Assembly: GCA_034387635.1 (NCBI GenBank)
Contig: JAOANU010000009.1
Coordinates: 62,001 to 126,000, forward strand
Reading direction: 5' to 3'
DNA: 64,000 nt
Source of the DNA: Rhodosporidiobolus odoratus
Taxonomy: Eukaryota; Basidiomycota; Microbotryomycetes; Sporidiobolales; Sporidiobolaceae
Of the stretch, positions 44,387 to 57,472 are shown in pieces (the first letter of the stretch is position 1; each line of letters starts with the position of its first letter). Position numbers and translations under genes: made by a program. The notes beneath the pieces are model-generated. The model worked only from the letters and a program-made list of their open reading frames with translations, was not told where the DNA came from and searched no databases.

Positions 44387-47300
44387 ATGTCCCCCGACCT
44401 TCAGAAGCAGTCCACCGTCGTCCCCCCCGTACCGCGAGATGGCGGCGACAACAACTCGTCCGACTCCCAGGAAGGAGACAAGTCAGCGAAGCCAGATCAC
44501 GAGGCCAACGTCGCAAAGGCCAAGAAGGAGCTCAAGGAGGAAAGCGAGCTGGTGAGCTGCTTCTTTTTCAGTCCGTTAATGACGGTGCCGAGTCGAGGTC
44601 GAGGGGGAGCAGCAGCTAGCTCCCGTTCCTTGATAGGCGAACAGACAGGCTGGAGAATACTCGGCCGCACAGGGCTGCTCTTACACGTCGTCAAAGCGGC
44701 GCCAAGTTCCCGCTGATCGGGTAATGGCAAAGATTGACTGTGTTGGCCGCGGGTGCAAGTTAGCAAACGACGAAGCAGTAGCGGGACAACTCTCAACTTA
44801 CTGCAAACATCATACTGACTTGACGACCATTTATCCCCTGTCAACAGAACGAAGAAGACCAGGCGTTAAAGGCAGAGCTGGAAATGCTCGTCGAACGGTT
44901 ACGAGTACGTGCCAGGTCCTCTATTCCACCTTCTCCCCAGTACTGAACAGAACGCGCGCAGGAATCCGACGTCAAGCTTCACCGCCCGGCCCTCGAATCC
45001 CTCCGCACCCTCATTCGCACTTCCACCTCCTCCATGACCTCCGTCCCCAAACCCCTCAAATTCCTTCGACCGCATTACTCTAAACTACAGAGCATTCATT
45101 CATCTTGGCCCGCCGTCTCTCCAACGTCCACCGCCGCCGCCGTGGTCGGCACGATCGCTTCTGCTGTTGGGCTCGGCGAGAAGGAGGGGGAGAAGAAAGA
45201 AGGGTCGGAAGTCAGCGATAAGGGGCTATTCGCGGACATCCTCTCGGTTCTGGCCATGACCTACTCGGACACGGGTAAGCGCGAGACGCTCAAATATCGT
45301 TTGGACGGAGGAAGTCACGAGGACCCTGGACTGTGGGGACACGAATACGTTCGTCACCTCGCTGCTGAGCTGGGAGAGGAATACGACGTTCGCCGTGAAG
45401 CCGACGCTTCAGCCGACACGACCGACCTCCTCGCCCTCGGCATGCGACTCGTGCCTTTCCTCCTCTCACACAACGGCGAGGCCGACGCCGTCGACCTTCT
45501 CCTCGAACTCGAAGCGATCGAAGAAATCGTTCCTCATGTCGATGCGAACACCTACTCTCGAGTTTGTTTGTACATGGTCTCGACCGTGAGCTACTTGACA
45601 CCACCGGACGACGTGAGGGTTCTCAAGACGGCGAGGGAGATTTACAGGAAGCAGCAGAGGTGGACTGAGGCGATTATGGTGGCTATCAGGCTGCAGGACC
45701 AAGAGTTGATCAAGGAGGACTTTGAGGCACCGACGAACCCGTAGGTCTTGTCTGTCATCCTCCTCGTTGTCTGTTCCCAAGCGCGCGATCATGCATCCGG
45801 CTGAATGGCGACGCCCAACATCACTAAATCTACCCCCTCTGTGCGCAGCGTAATGAAGCGTCAGCTCGCCTACATTCTCGCCCGCCAGCAAATCAACGTC
45901 GAAACCGAGGACGAAACCCTCACCGAAATTCTGAACAACACGCACCTTTCATCCAACTTCAAATCGTTTGGTAAAGAGGTTTCTGTGACGGAACCCAAGA
46001 GTCTCGAGGACATTTACAGATCTCACCTCGACAACGCGAGGCAACCCACGAATGTTGATTCCGCGAAGCAGAACTTGGCGGGAACGTTTGTCAATGCGTT
46101 CGTTAACGCTGGATTCGGGAATGACAAGCTCATAGTTGAGGCAGAAGAGGGACAGAGTTGGATCTATAAGAACAAGGATCACGGTATGTGTCACCTTCCT
46201 TCAACTGTGCTCTGTCGCCTGCTGTTCCCTTGCAGTGCAAGCTGAACCCCCGCGGCTACAGGCATGTTCTCTGCTGCTGCCTCGCTCGGTCTTTCGTTGC
46301 TTTGGGACACGGACGTCGGCTTGTCACACATCGACAAATACGCCTACGCCCAGGAAGATCACATCAAGGTAAGTCAAGAACTTTTTGCCAGTCGCGCAGG
46401 GCAATTGGAGCTGACACGCCCTTCCTCTTCCTTGCCGCAAAGGCCGGCGCCATGCTCGCCAACGGTCTCATTCACTCCGGCGTCCGTACCGAGATGGACG
46501 CTGCTTTAGCCCTCTTGAGCGAGCACGTCGAGAGCACGAACGTCCAACTGAGGGTAGCCTCTATCATGGGGTGCGTGTCATTTCCTCTCCTCGTTGGGAC
46601 CATCTCACTCAAGCGGCGCTAACGCGGTTTCTCGCCTCATAACTACCTCGTCTCGCGCATCCCACGTCGCCTCTTCGACGTGCAGAATCGGTATCGCTTA
46701 CGCCGGCACCCAACGTGAAGACATTCGCGAACTCCTCCTCCCTACCCTCTCCGACTCGTCCGTCTCTCTCGAAGTCGCTTCCACCGCTGCCCTCGCCCTT
46801 GGGTTCGTCTTTGTTGGGTCATGCGATGGAGATGTTACTAGCGCTGTGCTGCAGGGAATGATGGAAAGGACCGAAGAGGAGTTGAAGGAGAAGTGGGGTC
46901 GGTTCCTAGCCTTGGGACTGGCACTGCTTTACTTGGGTGCGTGTCTCTCCTCTCGTGTACGCTACGCTTGAATGTTACCGCTAAATCTCGGGTCTGTGCT
47001 TTTCTTGCAATAGGCCGCACCGAAGCATCCGACGCGACCCTCGAAACCCTCAAGGTCATCGAAGCTCCCATCGGCAAAGTTGCAGAAGTCTTCGTCAAGA
47101 TGTGCTCATACGCTGGTACGGGCAGCGTGCTCAACATCCAGGCCATGCTACACGAATGCACCGATCACCTCGATCCGGAAAAGGAGAGCGATTTGCATCA
47201 GGCGGTAGCTGTTATTGGGATTGCTTTGATTGCGATGGGCGAGGATGTGGGCAGCAAGATGAGCTTGAGGCAGTTCAACCACCTGGTAAGTCTCTCCCTA

Positions 47301-48269
47301 TCCTCCTTTTCCGCCGCTGTTTCTCCTGCCCTCTGGCGTCGACGGCTCTAACCTCTCTTGGCCCGGTCTCTGTCCAGATGCATTACGGCGAACCCGTCAT
47401 TCGCCGTACCGTCCCTCTCGCTCTCGGTCTCGTCAGCGCTTCCAACCCCGACATGTCCATTCTCGAAACCCTCTCCCGCTACTCACATGACAACGACCTG
47501 GATGTCGCCCTCAACGCCATTTTCGCCATGGGTCTCGTCGGAGCCGGAACGAACAACGCCAAGCTCGCTCAGATGCTGCGGCAACTCGCGAGTTACTACC
47601 ACAAGGAACCGGATTGCCTGTTTATGGTCCGCATCGCTCAGGTATGTCCAGACTTTCTGCTGCCTCCATACGCCGCCCCTGTCCTTGGCAGTCGCATTAG
47701 TTTCTGTGTACTTACCGATCATTGCCTTTGAATAGGGGCTCACCCACATGGGTAAGGGCACGATCGGCATCAATCCTCTCCACACGGATCGCTCTATCAT
47801 GTCGCCTGTTGCCGTCTGCGGACTGCTCGCCACTCTCACCGCTTTCACCGACACGCGTGGCTTTGTTCTCGACAAGAGTCACTGGATGCTCTACTTCCTC
47901 ACCATGGCGATGTACCCCGTACGTTCCTTTACTCCAGCGTTCCCGCGTGCGTCTCTGGTCTCCTGTCCACATGTTCACATCCCTTTCTTGCCGCAGCGCT
48001 TCCTCATCACCCTCTCCGACGAGACGAACGAACTTCTCCCTACAACCGTTCGAGTGGGACAGGCCGTCGACGTGGTCGGACAAGCCGGTAAACCTCGCAC
48101 CATTTCAGGATTCCAAACCCACACTACACCAGTCCGACTCGGTCACACCGAGAGGGCAGAGATGGCCACCGAGGAATATATCCCCTATTCTCATGTGCTT
48201 GAGGGATATGTGCTGTTGGCGAAGAATAAGGGCTTCGAGAAGGAAGACGTTGAGATGGATACTAAGTAG
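44387..48269 (+). CDS. RPN1: 26S proteasome regulatory subunit Rpn1 (PSMD2)
   Basis: Scaffold of the proteasome base; it binds ubiquitin, ubiquitin-like shuttles and Ubp6. It starts [20 protein letters not shown]; the acidic N-terminus is followed by [19 protein letters not shown], typical for Rpn1. Helical PC repeats include [61 protein letters not shown] and [18 protein letters not shown]. The C-terminal domain contains [19 protein letters not shown] and [15 protein letters not shown] sequence, ending [10 protein letters not shown]. About ten GT-AG introns interrupt it; one splits [12 protein letters not shown] at about 45738-45849. Length (about 900 residues) is normal. Confidence 0.96.
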
Positions 48270-48448
48270 TAGTAGACGGTGCGGCGACGAAGATCCCAAG
48301 GGAAACGTCCGAGCAGTAAAGCGAATAAACAAGCTTGTCCTTTGCATGTCTGTCTTCTGCAACGCGACATAAGAGAGATGCTGCGCGTCTTCAGTGCAAG
48401 GAAAGCAACTCAGAATCCGCCTGTTCGCACCACCGAAGCCCACCCTTC

Positions 48449-51236
48449 CTACAACTCTATTTCACCGATTAAATGGCCCCTCATTGGTACACCCACCGCC
48501 TCCCGATCTCCGACCGTCACCTCGTGCATCTTACCTTTAAACCTATATCGGATCCTGAGCTGCTTCTTCTCCCCTATAGCCGGGTCGTAGAATCCCAAGA
48601 GAGAGGATTTGGATCGATTGGACGGGATGGTTAGTTGGGAGGAGTGGGGTAACAGCAGAGATTGGAGTGGAACTGCGTCGCGTGACAAGGACAGGACAGA
48701 CAGGGGATGAGTACCACGAGGACCCGGAAAGGTACAAGCTTCCGCGAGCTAGACGTACCTGTAACGTCCAGCCATCGTTGGTCTTCCTCTGCGACCTTCT
48801 CACCTTCATCTTCCCCCACTGATTCGAGAATTCCATAAACCGCTTGCACAATTACAAGCCCTGCAAGCGACAGGAACATACGCAAGATGCAGTCAGCGCT
48901 GATTCGAGGAAGGCGCCTAGAAGGAGACGAAATTAGGCAGAAGGACAGGGCGCAACGAAAAAATGCACCGTCTTTCGCCTCTTCCTCCTGAACCCTTTTC
49001 TTGACATGCTCGGCCAGCAATCGCTGAGCGTCTAGAGCTGCTTGGCGTTGTTCCCGAATGTACTCGGCGTTTTCTTTTCGAAGTTCTTTCAGTTTCCTGC
49101 AGGTTAAGGGAGAAAAAGGTTAGCTCGAGTCCCTCTCTATCTCTCTCTCTCTCCTTTCTCATTGTAAGCCGTCCAGAGCAGACGAGAATTGGGGGGCTAG
49201 AGGGCGACGGACGCAGATAACGTACCCGCTGATTCGCCTTTGCTTCCTCGGAGACAAAAAGTAGTGATTGACGGCGATCATGCCGGCTGCGGGGACGAGG
49301 GCGATCCCGAGGAAGAGTTTTGGTTCGAAAGCGGAGGAGATGAGAAGGGGGAAACTGAGGCGTTGACCTAGGCGGGAGAAGCTGTAAAAACAACGACGAC
49401 GAGGAGCGGCGGCAAATCGTCAGATGGAGTGTACTGGTCAAGTGTGTTCGAAATGGACTGTGGGCAGAATGCGGTAGAATCGAGCGGCGCACGCGGACAT
49501 CGAAAGGACAGCGACAGAGGAGCTGTTCTGAGGGGAAGAGAGAGAGAGACACAGAAAAGGGAGGAAAGTCTGCACAGGGGCTTACCGCAATTTGACCGTC
49601 AAAGCCCCGTTAGCGCCCATCTCCACTCCCATCCCCGCCTTTACATTCTCCGTCACTCTCCTATCCGCATTAATCCCCAAACTAGCCGCTCCAGCACTAG
49701 TGACCGCACCACCGAAACTGACCTTGAACCCCCCCAAGACAGTCTTTGCATAATTGACAGTCAACTGCTTGCTGAACAAGCCGTTGGTAAGCTCTGCTCC
49801 CCAGCCGTGAGCGTGAGAGAGACCGAGGGAGAGGGTGCTGTCCGAGTATGGTTGTAGTTGTGCCAATCCCCATGTGCCGAGGGAGTACGCTCCGGACCGA
49901 AGTGTCAACGTACCCGTGATCAGCGGGTAGATTCGTCGACCGAGGGTTAGGTTCAACTTGGGAGGCACCGAAAGCGAACGGATTCCTGGGGTCGTTTCCA
50001 GTCTGATAAAGGTATCAGGGTCAGGGGAGTAAGTTGATTTGAGGGTGAGAGCTCGAGGTCGGAGTAGGGTAGTACCAATCTACATATGGCAGATACGTCT
50101 CAGTAGGGACACGGGCGCCAGCTCGGAGAAGGGGAAGGAAGGCTTACCTCGAGCTGAAGCTTGCTCGACGGGTTGTGCTGTAGCTTGAAAAGCAAATTGC
50201 CAGCGCCTTGACCGTTCCGAGCCACGAGTTGACTGGTCACGACAAGGTTGGTAGCAGGATTGACAGGGGTCTGTACGGCTGAGAGAGTCCTGAGCATCTT
50301 CAACCTTGATTCAATAAAATCAAGATCACGCACAGTGAAAGAGTGCTTCAGCACAAGCTGCTTCGCTTGGATCGTTTGTATCCGTTGGTAGGCTGAGAGG
50401 GCGAGGTCTTCCTCAGGCTCGCCAGTGAGGCGCGCGAGTTCGGACGGCGACAGGAAAGCCACTCGGGCGTCGGAGATGATGGTCAGGTCGCCCTGTGCGA
50501 AGGAGGGCGTGAGTAAGCGAGAGCGATGACTACATTCGCGCGGGGTGACCTATGAAAAAGGAAAATAAGGCACACGCACCTTGCTTCTGACCATTTGCTC
50601 TATATTCTGCTCGAGTTGCTGCCGATTTAATCGCTCATACTCTGCGCGGAGCTGCAAAGCTCGTTATTCGTCAGGAAAGTTGGGATCCGGATCTGTGTGC
50701 AGACATTGCACGAGTGCACCAGGGACAGACAAAGAGTACGTCGTACTTCCTGGGCCGACTTTCCCCTTACGCCAACCTCCCACTGCGTCTTGAGCCCTTC
50801 TTCTCCGAGCTCGTCATACACTGCTCGTTTGTGGGGATCTGAGAGGATTTCGAAAGCCTGCTGCAGCTCAGCGAAGCGAGCATCGGCGGCGGTTTTCAGC
50901 GACGGATCTCTGGCGGAATGTCGATCTGGGTGCAAGATGGCTGTGATAGGAACTCCGGGTGAGCATGAGGCACTTTGATGCCCCAGATCTGGACCGCACG
51001 AGACGAGAAGGGGACGAACCGGCCAGTCGTCGGTAGCTTCTCTGGATTTCTTCCTGGCTCGCCGTTCTCTCGAGATTGAGTACGGCATAGAGTCGATCTC
51101 GCTCGCCGTCCCTGAGCTCTTGAGGTTCAACATCGTCCTGTGTCCGACCGAACAGCGGGTCGGAGTGTTCCCAGGTGGAGTCGTCGAGTTGTTCGAGAGG
51201 GTGAGATCCGAAAGTGGAGGAGGAGAAGGTCGACAT
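48449..51236 (-). CDS. Mitochondrial J-protein of the DNAJC11 family
   Basis: Type-III J-domain protein; the mammalian homologue associates with MICOS and SAM at mitochondrial cristae junctions. The start is MSTFSSSTFGSHPLEQLDD at 51236. The J domain has LYAVLNLERTASQEEIQRSYR, the HPD motif in AILHPDRHS, and FAELQQAFEILSDPHKRAVYD. A middle region of beta-strand-like sequence (PPKLNLTLGRRIYPLITGTL, SYDSTLSLGLSHAHGWGAEL-like) resembles the DNAJC11 barrel part. A hydrophobic segment near LFLGIALVPAAGMIAVNHYF and a coiled coil (KLKELRKENAEYIREQRQAA) come before the DUF3395-type C-terminus (LLGFYDPAIGEKKQLRIRYR, ending GHLIGEIEL). It has about seven introns and is divergent from SAM50. Confidence 0.9.
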
Positions 51237-51440
51237 GGCGGGCTCTGGGAGATCGCTGACCCTTCTGGGGGGACGGGAAGCGGCTTCTTTGAAGCGCTCA
51301 AGGTGCCAGTCAGCTATAAGATTGCCTGAGAGCGAAGTCAGAAGGACAAGAAACTTTCCAACTGATGAAACCCGATTGCTGTGTCCTGCCGTACTCTCAT
51401 CGCTTCTGGCAGTCAGGCAAGGGCAGGGTCGCAGACAGCC
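51237..51440. promoter_or_regulatory. Bidirectional promoter, DNAJC11-like / SAM50
   Basis: Only 204 bp separate the two start codons of divergent mitochondrial genes, so control elements must be shared or overlap. No specific site is claimed. Confidence 0.6.
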
Positions 51441-53729
51441 ATGGATTATCAAGTACGCGATCGGTCCTACTCTCACCCGTCGTTCCCTGTTGTGCTCATC
51501 TCTTCCTCCTCTTCAGCCCTCACCAACTCCTCGAACAACTCCACAGCAACATGCTAAACAAGCTTTCGCACCCGAGAATGTCACCATACCTCCTCCACTA
51601 GTCCGCGGTCCCCTCATCTCAACACCGCTCGACTCAGCTAGTGAACCCTCCTCCACTCCTGCCGTTTCTCTTGCCGCCCCACCTTCCGCACCAGTCGACT
51701 CAAACTTGTCGACTCAAGCCGCTCGGGCACCTCCAGCAGGCAAATCTCTCCCGCCTGCTGACCCACCACAGGAAGCGAGCTCGACTCCGCCTGGAACCGG
51801 TCAGTTCGAAGCCGTTTCCGTGAAAATTGAACTGGGCGACCAGGAGCAGAAGGACGCTGAACAATGGCAAAAGGAACGCATCGAGAGGAAACTCAGGGGA
51901 GAATGGGAGCGGATACAAGCTGGCGTGGCCGAGATTGTGCGTGACAAACCTGTCCCCACGAAGCGGGTCTTCCTTCCACTTTGCTCCTCAAGGATGACGC
52001 CGTGGATGCTTCCCGCATTCCGCCTACAGGCCTGATCCTTCGCTCACCTTTTCCAGGTCAACGACAACCTCGAAGCCCCTCTCCGCCTGAACGCGATTCG
52101 AGTCCTCGGGGCCACTCAAACCCGACCCTCTTTCCTGTCCCGCATCTTTGCGCCCTACCTCACTTCCCTGCCGCCTCCCTCCTTCCTCTCTTCCGACTTC
52201 GCATCAACCCCGACCGCATCCCCGCACACCCTCCGATCCGTCCTGAAAACTTCGCAGCAGGTCGTCGAGACCCTCAGTCAGTTCGACATGTTCCGTACCC
52301 TGTCGGCTTCAATCGAGCGACCTGCAAGCATGTTGGCACACCAGGATGAGGTGGATCTTGTATTGCGGGTTACCGAGGCGCCGAAATATTTCGTCAGGAC
52401 GGCTACGGACGTGGGAGATGGCGAAGGAAGTGCGACGGTGACCGGTAAGATAAGGAATGCGTTCGGAGGGGGAGAAACGGTCGAGGTGAATGGGAGTGCA
52501 GGGACGAGGACCAAGAATGCTTTCCAGGTACGTCGAGTCACTTCTTCCCTGGTCTCTTGCAGTCTTTCGCTGTCCGATCCACCTGCGACAAGTCGTTCCG
52601 GGCCTGACCTATTGCGATTTGTCCGTTTCCAACAGCTGCGATTTGATTCACCTATCCTCTCATCTCCAACAACCCGACTCGACTTGACCGCCTTTTCCGC
52701 CCAACGAGATCTGACTTTCTACGCTTCTTGCAACGAGGCGACGAAAGGGATCATGGCGCGAGTGAGGGGACTGAACCCTTACGGATGGGGAGCGCACGAG
52801 GTTGCTTACGAGGCGGTATTGAGGGAGATTGGAGGGATTGGGAGTGCGGCTAGCATGAGGTGCGTCACCGTGTTCTCCCTATATCCTTATCGGCGGGAAG
52901 CTCACCAAGCAACTGACTACTTCACGTGTTAACAGCATTCGAGACTCTGCTGGGCCGACCACCAAATCCTCGCTCTCGCATACCTTCACCCGGGACACCC
53001 GCAACGATCCCTTCCTCTCCACCTCAGGGTCCTACCTAAAGCTTCGACAAGAATTTGCCGGTCTAGGCGGCGACGCAAGTTTCCTCAAGACAGAATCAGA
53101 GTCGTCCATGTCGCGGGCACTCCCTCTCATCAGCAAGGGATGGAGCTACTCCCTCTCTGCTCGAAGCGGTTTCCTCCTTCCCCTCTCTACCACCACCACA
53201 GCCCCCACCCGCTTGAGTTTCTTCCCCGACCGTTTCCACCTCGGCGGACCAACCTCTATTCGTTCCTTCCGTCCCAACTCGATGGGACCTCGAGACTCGG
53301 GTGATTACGTCGGAGGAGATGCGTTCTATGCTCTTGGGGCGAGTGTGTTGGCCCCCTTACCGTTTGTACCGAAGGAGAAGAGGGGAAGTTGGTGGGAAGA
53401 GAATTTCAAGGTACATGCTTGGGTTAATGCAGGCAAACTGATTCCGACTGGTACGTCGTCCTAAGTCTTCGGACTTCTAGTCTTCTTCCATCATTGCCAT
53501 TTTAACTAAGTTTCCCCCCTTCTCCTCTCTCTTCGCTCTGACTGTGCACACAGCCACCCCATACTCCACCCTTTTCACCACCCCACCCTCTCTCACCGCC
53601 GGTCTAGGAATCCTGTATCGACACTCTCTCGTCCGAATCGAGGCCAACCTCGGTCTACCAATCGTCGCGCACAGGGGAGAGGGGGCAGTCAAGGGGTTGC
53701 AGTTTGGACTGGGACTCAGTTTCCTCTGA
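51441..53729 (+). CDS. SAM50: Sorting and assembly machinery core Sam50 (Tob55, Omp85 family)
   Basis: Beta-barrel insertase of the mitochondrial outer membrane. The ATG at 51441 gives MDYQ, then an intron, then a Pro/Ser/Ala-rich N-terminus (PSPTPRTTPQQHAKQ). A POTRA-like region follows (RLNAIRVLGATQTRPSFLSR ... TSQQVVETLSQFDMFRTLSA). The barrel includes LRFDSPILSSPTTRLDLTAF, MARVRGLNPYGWGAHEVAY, and the conserved Omp85 loop region FHLGGPTSIRSFRPNSMGPR. The C-terminal strands end VKGLQFGLGLSFL, with the terminal aromatic/hydrophobic beta-signal. There are about six introns, the last before ATPYSTLFTT. No targeting presequence is seen, as expected for outer-membrane barrels. Confidence 0.95.
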
Positions 53730-54028
53730 GCTGGTTGTTCCGAGAGGGAATTTGCGAGATCGAGGATCAAGCGGATCAGGGTAGAACGCGCAATATAGAA
53801 GTTACGCAAAAAGCGCTCATCAGATGCAAATAAGACCTCGCACATCCCTTTCGCATAGTTCGCGGGCATCTCGCCAGAGAGAAAAGTCGAACAAGAAGGA
53901 AGGGACAGGACCAAGCAAGCAGTTGAGGAGAGCGCTTGGGTGAAAGGGTTCGAAGGAATGCAGGGAGGAAAGAGCGATTCACGATTCCGTGTTCCTACTG
54001 TTTGTGCCTCCACCGTCCACAGTCCACC

Positions 54029-55481
54029 CTACACCCTGTCCAAAATCAACACCTCGTCGCTACCGCGGTCGTCCGCGCGAGCTTTCTCCGGTTCCATCTC
54101 GAGTTCGACTAATTTGTCCACATAACGACACATCTCCCTCCATTCCTTAACCTCACTCACACTCCCTACCTCCGCCAGAGACTGCAGCATCTGCAAATTC
54201 CTGTTCGCACACTCACGCTTGGTCACTTCCCTAGCTTGTGATTGGGCCAGCACAATCTCGGCCTCGAGGGATGTGATGTCTGGTAGGATGAGATGAGAGA
54301 GAGAGGAGAGGACAGGGAGAGGAATGGAGAGGAGGTACCTCTCTGCATACGCGTGGGCAGAGGAGCTGGTGCGGAGGGAGAGGGGCTTGGCGGGTGCAAG
54401 GGCGCTTGGCAGAGGCTTCGGAGTTGCGCAAAGGTGCGGAAGAAGTCGTGAGTCGCCGTTCATATCAGGCTGTGTGGTTAGGAAGGACCCGTCTCCAACG
54501 CCCACACAGGCGAGAGCTTCAAAGTCATGTCGGAAATGGAGGTCCAGTGAGAGATGCTTGAGATTGGCAGAGAGAAGTGCCAAGGCTTCGGCTGGTAGAT
54601 CGGGAAACGGCTTTTGGCGACGACGTTGTTGTGGCTGTTGCTGTTGTTTTGAGGTGAGCTGTACCCTGCACAGGAAGAGTTGCTCGAGTTGCTGTGCTAT
54701 AAGTTTCAAGTCTGCTGAAGACGTTTTTAGGCTCCAGTACATGGCTAGGTCTGTCAAAGTGGGCGTGGCGAGAGGCTTGAGAAGGTATCTCATCGAAAGG
54801 AAGTAGTCGTCTCGAGTGATATAATCGGTGAGGTATAGTGTGAGAGTCTTTAGGCGGGGGAGATGCCAGGTGAACACCTTCGACTCGGTGCTTTCGCGAC
54901 CTTCGATCGACTCGAAGGAGGAAGAAGCCGCATCGCGGCGCAAAGTAACGCCGCGCAGCGTGAGAGTGGTAAGTTCTGTTTCGTAGTGACGATAGACTCA
55001 GTGACGTCTACGTGTGCGGTTGATGCAGGCGGTGCAGGAGCTACCGAAATGTAGTGGGAAGGAGGGAAGACTCGAGAAGCGCACCGGCACAGATGGACAG
55101 GGAGAGCGGATCCACCTCGAGCGCATCGATGGTCAAATCCCGCACTCCGGGCAAAGAGGCCAGTACTTTTTGCAGTAGCCTGGGATTGATGGCCTTTCCT
55201 TCGCCATCGTGTTCGATTGTGACTGTTTTCGTCCAGGTGAACGCGGCTCTCCTGGATCCCGCGTTGCAGTCGACGGTGCGACACAGCTGGCTGGCGGAGA
55301 CGGCGTCCGACAGGTAGACGTGGGCGTAGAGGAGGCGCTGGCAGATGCGGGCAAAGGTGCGGGAGATGCTGGAGAGGAAGAGAAGATTGCGGTATCGGCG
55401 AGAGACGTGACGAGGTGTGACAGCTGAGTTCAGCATGGTGATAATGAGGTGGAGGACAGACACGGGGAGGGCTCTCGGCAT
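54029..55481 (-). CDS. F-box-like / leucine-rich hypothetical protein
   Basis: Specific function unknown. It starts MPRALPVSVLHLIITMLNSA at 55481; LPVSVLHLIITML followed by SRTFARICQRLLYAHVYL resembles a fungal F-box-type N-terminus, where substrate receptors bind Skp1. One intron lies near 54965-55055. The second exon reads LTTLTLRGVTLRRDA and has irregular leucine-rich segments (LPRLKTLTLYLTDYI, LSANLKHLSLDLHFRHDFE, LSSLSHLILPDITSLEAEI). A glutamine run (SKQQQQPQQRRRQ) and a charged C-terminus ending DEVLILDRV follow. It is divergent from a similar gene on the plus strand. Confidence 0.7.
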
Positions 55482-55713
55482 GTCTGCTCAGCTGGCCTGG
55501 TCTATAAGTTGTTGGCGCAGACCCGACTGAGGTGAAGGCTCGAAAAATAGGGCGATATAGTTGCGAACAGCAAGCGCGGGAGATGAGGCCTTACGTGTAC
55601 CCCAAACTCACTCGCTACAAGCCTGTAAGCAAGGGAAGCAGTGGGAGGAACAGTTGCGACGGGAGCAACTTGAAGAGTGCGCCTTCCTCCTCTCCCTTAC
55701 ACACACTCGAACC
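55482..55713. promoter_or_regulatory. Shared upstream region of two F-box-like genes
   Basis: A 232-bp gap between divergent start codons. An in-frame stretch upstream of the plus-strand ATG also lacks stops for part of its length, so that start could lie further upstream. Confidence 0.4.
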
Positions 55714-56900
55714 ATGTACGACAAGCTATCAGCTGAAGTACTCACGCGCATCTTCGACTATCTATGCCCGAACCAAACAATAGGCTCGCGCGCCGCCTTT
55801 CATAATTACCTCTCCTTCTCCCTCCTCAACAAATCCTGTCGTCGTGTAGCTCAGTCAGCGTGGTTCAAGCACCTCGTCGCGAGCTCCGCAAGTCAAATTA
55901 ACAAGCTGTGCGCGACCTTGGACAACGACCAGCACCTGCGTCGACTCGCCCAAGCAGAAACATCGGGATTGACCTCGCTGGCCTTTCTGCCTGAAGGAGG
56001 TTCAGACGGCGGCGAGCTACGGGCGGGCGACGTTGAGGCGGTGGTCAAGCGATTTCCAGGAGTCCAAGTAATGCATCTAAGCAAGTTGGACGCAAGGGTC
56101 TTGACCTTTTCTCTCGCAGTCGGTACGTTTTTCCCCCCGGCGCACGGCTTGCGCGGGCACAGTTTACTGTGTCTCTGGTACCCATAGGACTTCGAAGCCT
56201 CCGTCTCCACCTCGTGCGGCTTTTCCTGCCACACGCAAACTCACACGGCCCTGAGGTCTGGCATCTCCCGAATCTCCAAGAGCTAGATCTACACAAAGTC
56301 AGTCTCCTCAACCCTGATGGTGAATTCCTACCGACGGATAGGATACTAGCCCCCCTTGCCCTGCCGAAACTCCTCCTCCTCGCCATCACGTGGACCGAGA
56401 AGCACTCCGACCCATCTTTCCCCGCCCTCGCTCCCCAGCTCGTGTACCTCTTCCTCGCGCGGTCTTCCGCCACTCTCCCAGTCCGTACCTCCGCTACAAC
56501 TCGTGTGGTCGAGTTCGTGCCACGCCTACCGGTACCATCGCCAGAGCTGCGCTCCTGCAAACACCTCCGTCACCTATCTCTCGACATCGAAGGCAACACC
56601 GACCTGGAAGCCCTCTCCTCACTTCCCAGCCGCCTTAAAAGTCTAAGACTAGTCTCATCTGCCTCGACTGCGGCTGAACGAAGCGTTTTAACCGCCAAGC
56701 TCAAATGCCTCTCGAAGCTGAAGAGACTGATCCTCGAGCCGTCTGAAGCGTCGGATGGGGTCGCAAGGTTGGCGACGAGGATAGACTGTGCGACGCGTGG
56801 GGTCGAAGTGACCGAGATCAAGCTGGAGGAGGACAAGTTTGCCGCCGAGAGCGATGTCGCGAGGAAATGGTTGACTATCGTCAGGAACATTGGGGCGTAG
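55714..56900 (+). CDS. F-box-like / leucine-rich hypothetical protein
   Basis: The likely start MYDKLSAEVLTRIFDYLCPN at 55714 fits an F-box (LSAEVLTRIFDYL ... FSLLNKSCRRVAQSAWFKHL). One intron is clear: GT at 56123 to AG at 56187, joining FSLAV-G to LRSLRLHLVRLFLP. Leucine-rich segments follow (LPNLQELDLHKVSLL, LRHLSLDIEGNTDLEAL, LKCLSKLKRLILEPSE), and the protein ends ARKWLTIVRNIGA. About 370 residues. It is probably a receptor of an SCF ubiquitin ligase, by analogy only. The similar layout of the neighbouring gene suggests an old duplicate pair. Confidence 0.75.
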
Positions 56901-57472
56901 CGAAGAGCAATCGCAGGTTTGCACATTCTCTCGGTGCCTGAGGCAGCATCATCGGGATATACATCTGCCTTTCCGACTTATATCCTGCGCTGCGAGGTCT
57001 TCTATGACCCAGCACATTTCCACCAGACCCAACACCCTCTTGTCCAGATGCTCCTTGACCTCGAACGAGTCAGCCGCCGGAGGCAAAGTCGCAGCGAGCG
57101 TGAGCAGAAGCAGCTCCTCCCCACACGCCAGCCTGTGAAGTAGTCGCAGCAACTCCTGCTACCGCGAGCCTGCCCGCGCGCTTACCCGCGATCGAGGGCG
57201 ACCTTCCAGCTGCAGATTGTGTGTTCTGGTCTTACTCCGCCTGCTCTCATCCTACCTCCGCCTCCGCTGCGTAATTAAGAGTTGCTCCGCCCTTCCTGCT
57301 GCTTGAAGTCAACTTGAAGTCTTCGACGGGTCGCCTTCGACCGCACGCAGCCCCCGGCCTCCCCCTCCCCGTCCCGCCCGTCTCCGCGGACTGCTCTCGA
57401 TTCCTCCTCTCTTGCCGGCCGTCGACGATTGTGCTCACAAGGATCCCGCGCCCGACTATACAGCTCCTCTCA
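56901..57472. other. Intergenic, promoter of the membrane protein gene
   Basis: No gene supported. A frame continuous with the next gene runs upstream without an ATG, so the true 5' end of that gene may lie here. Confidence 0.4.
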
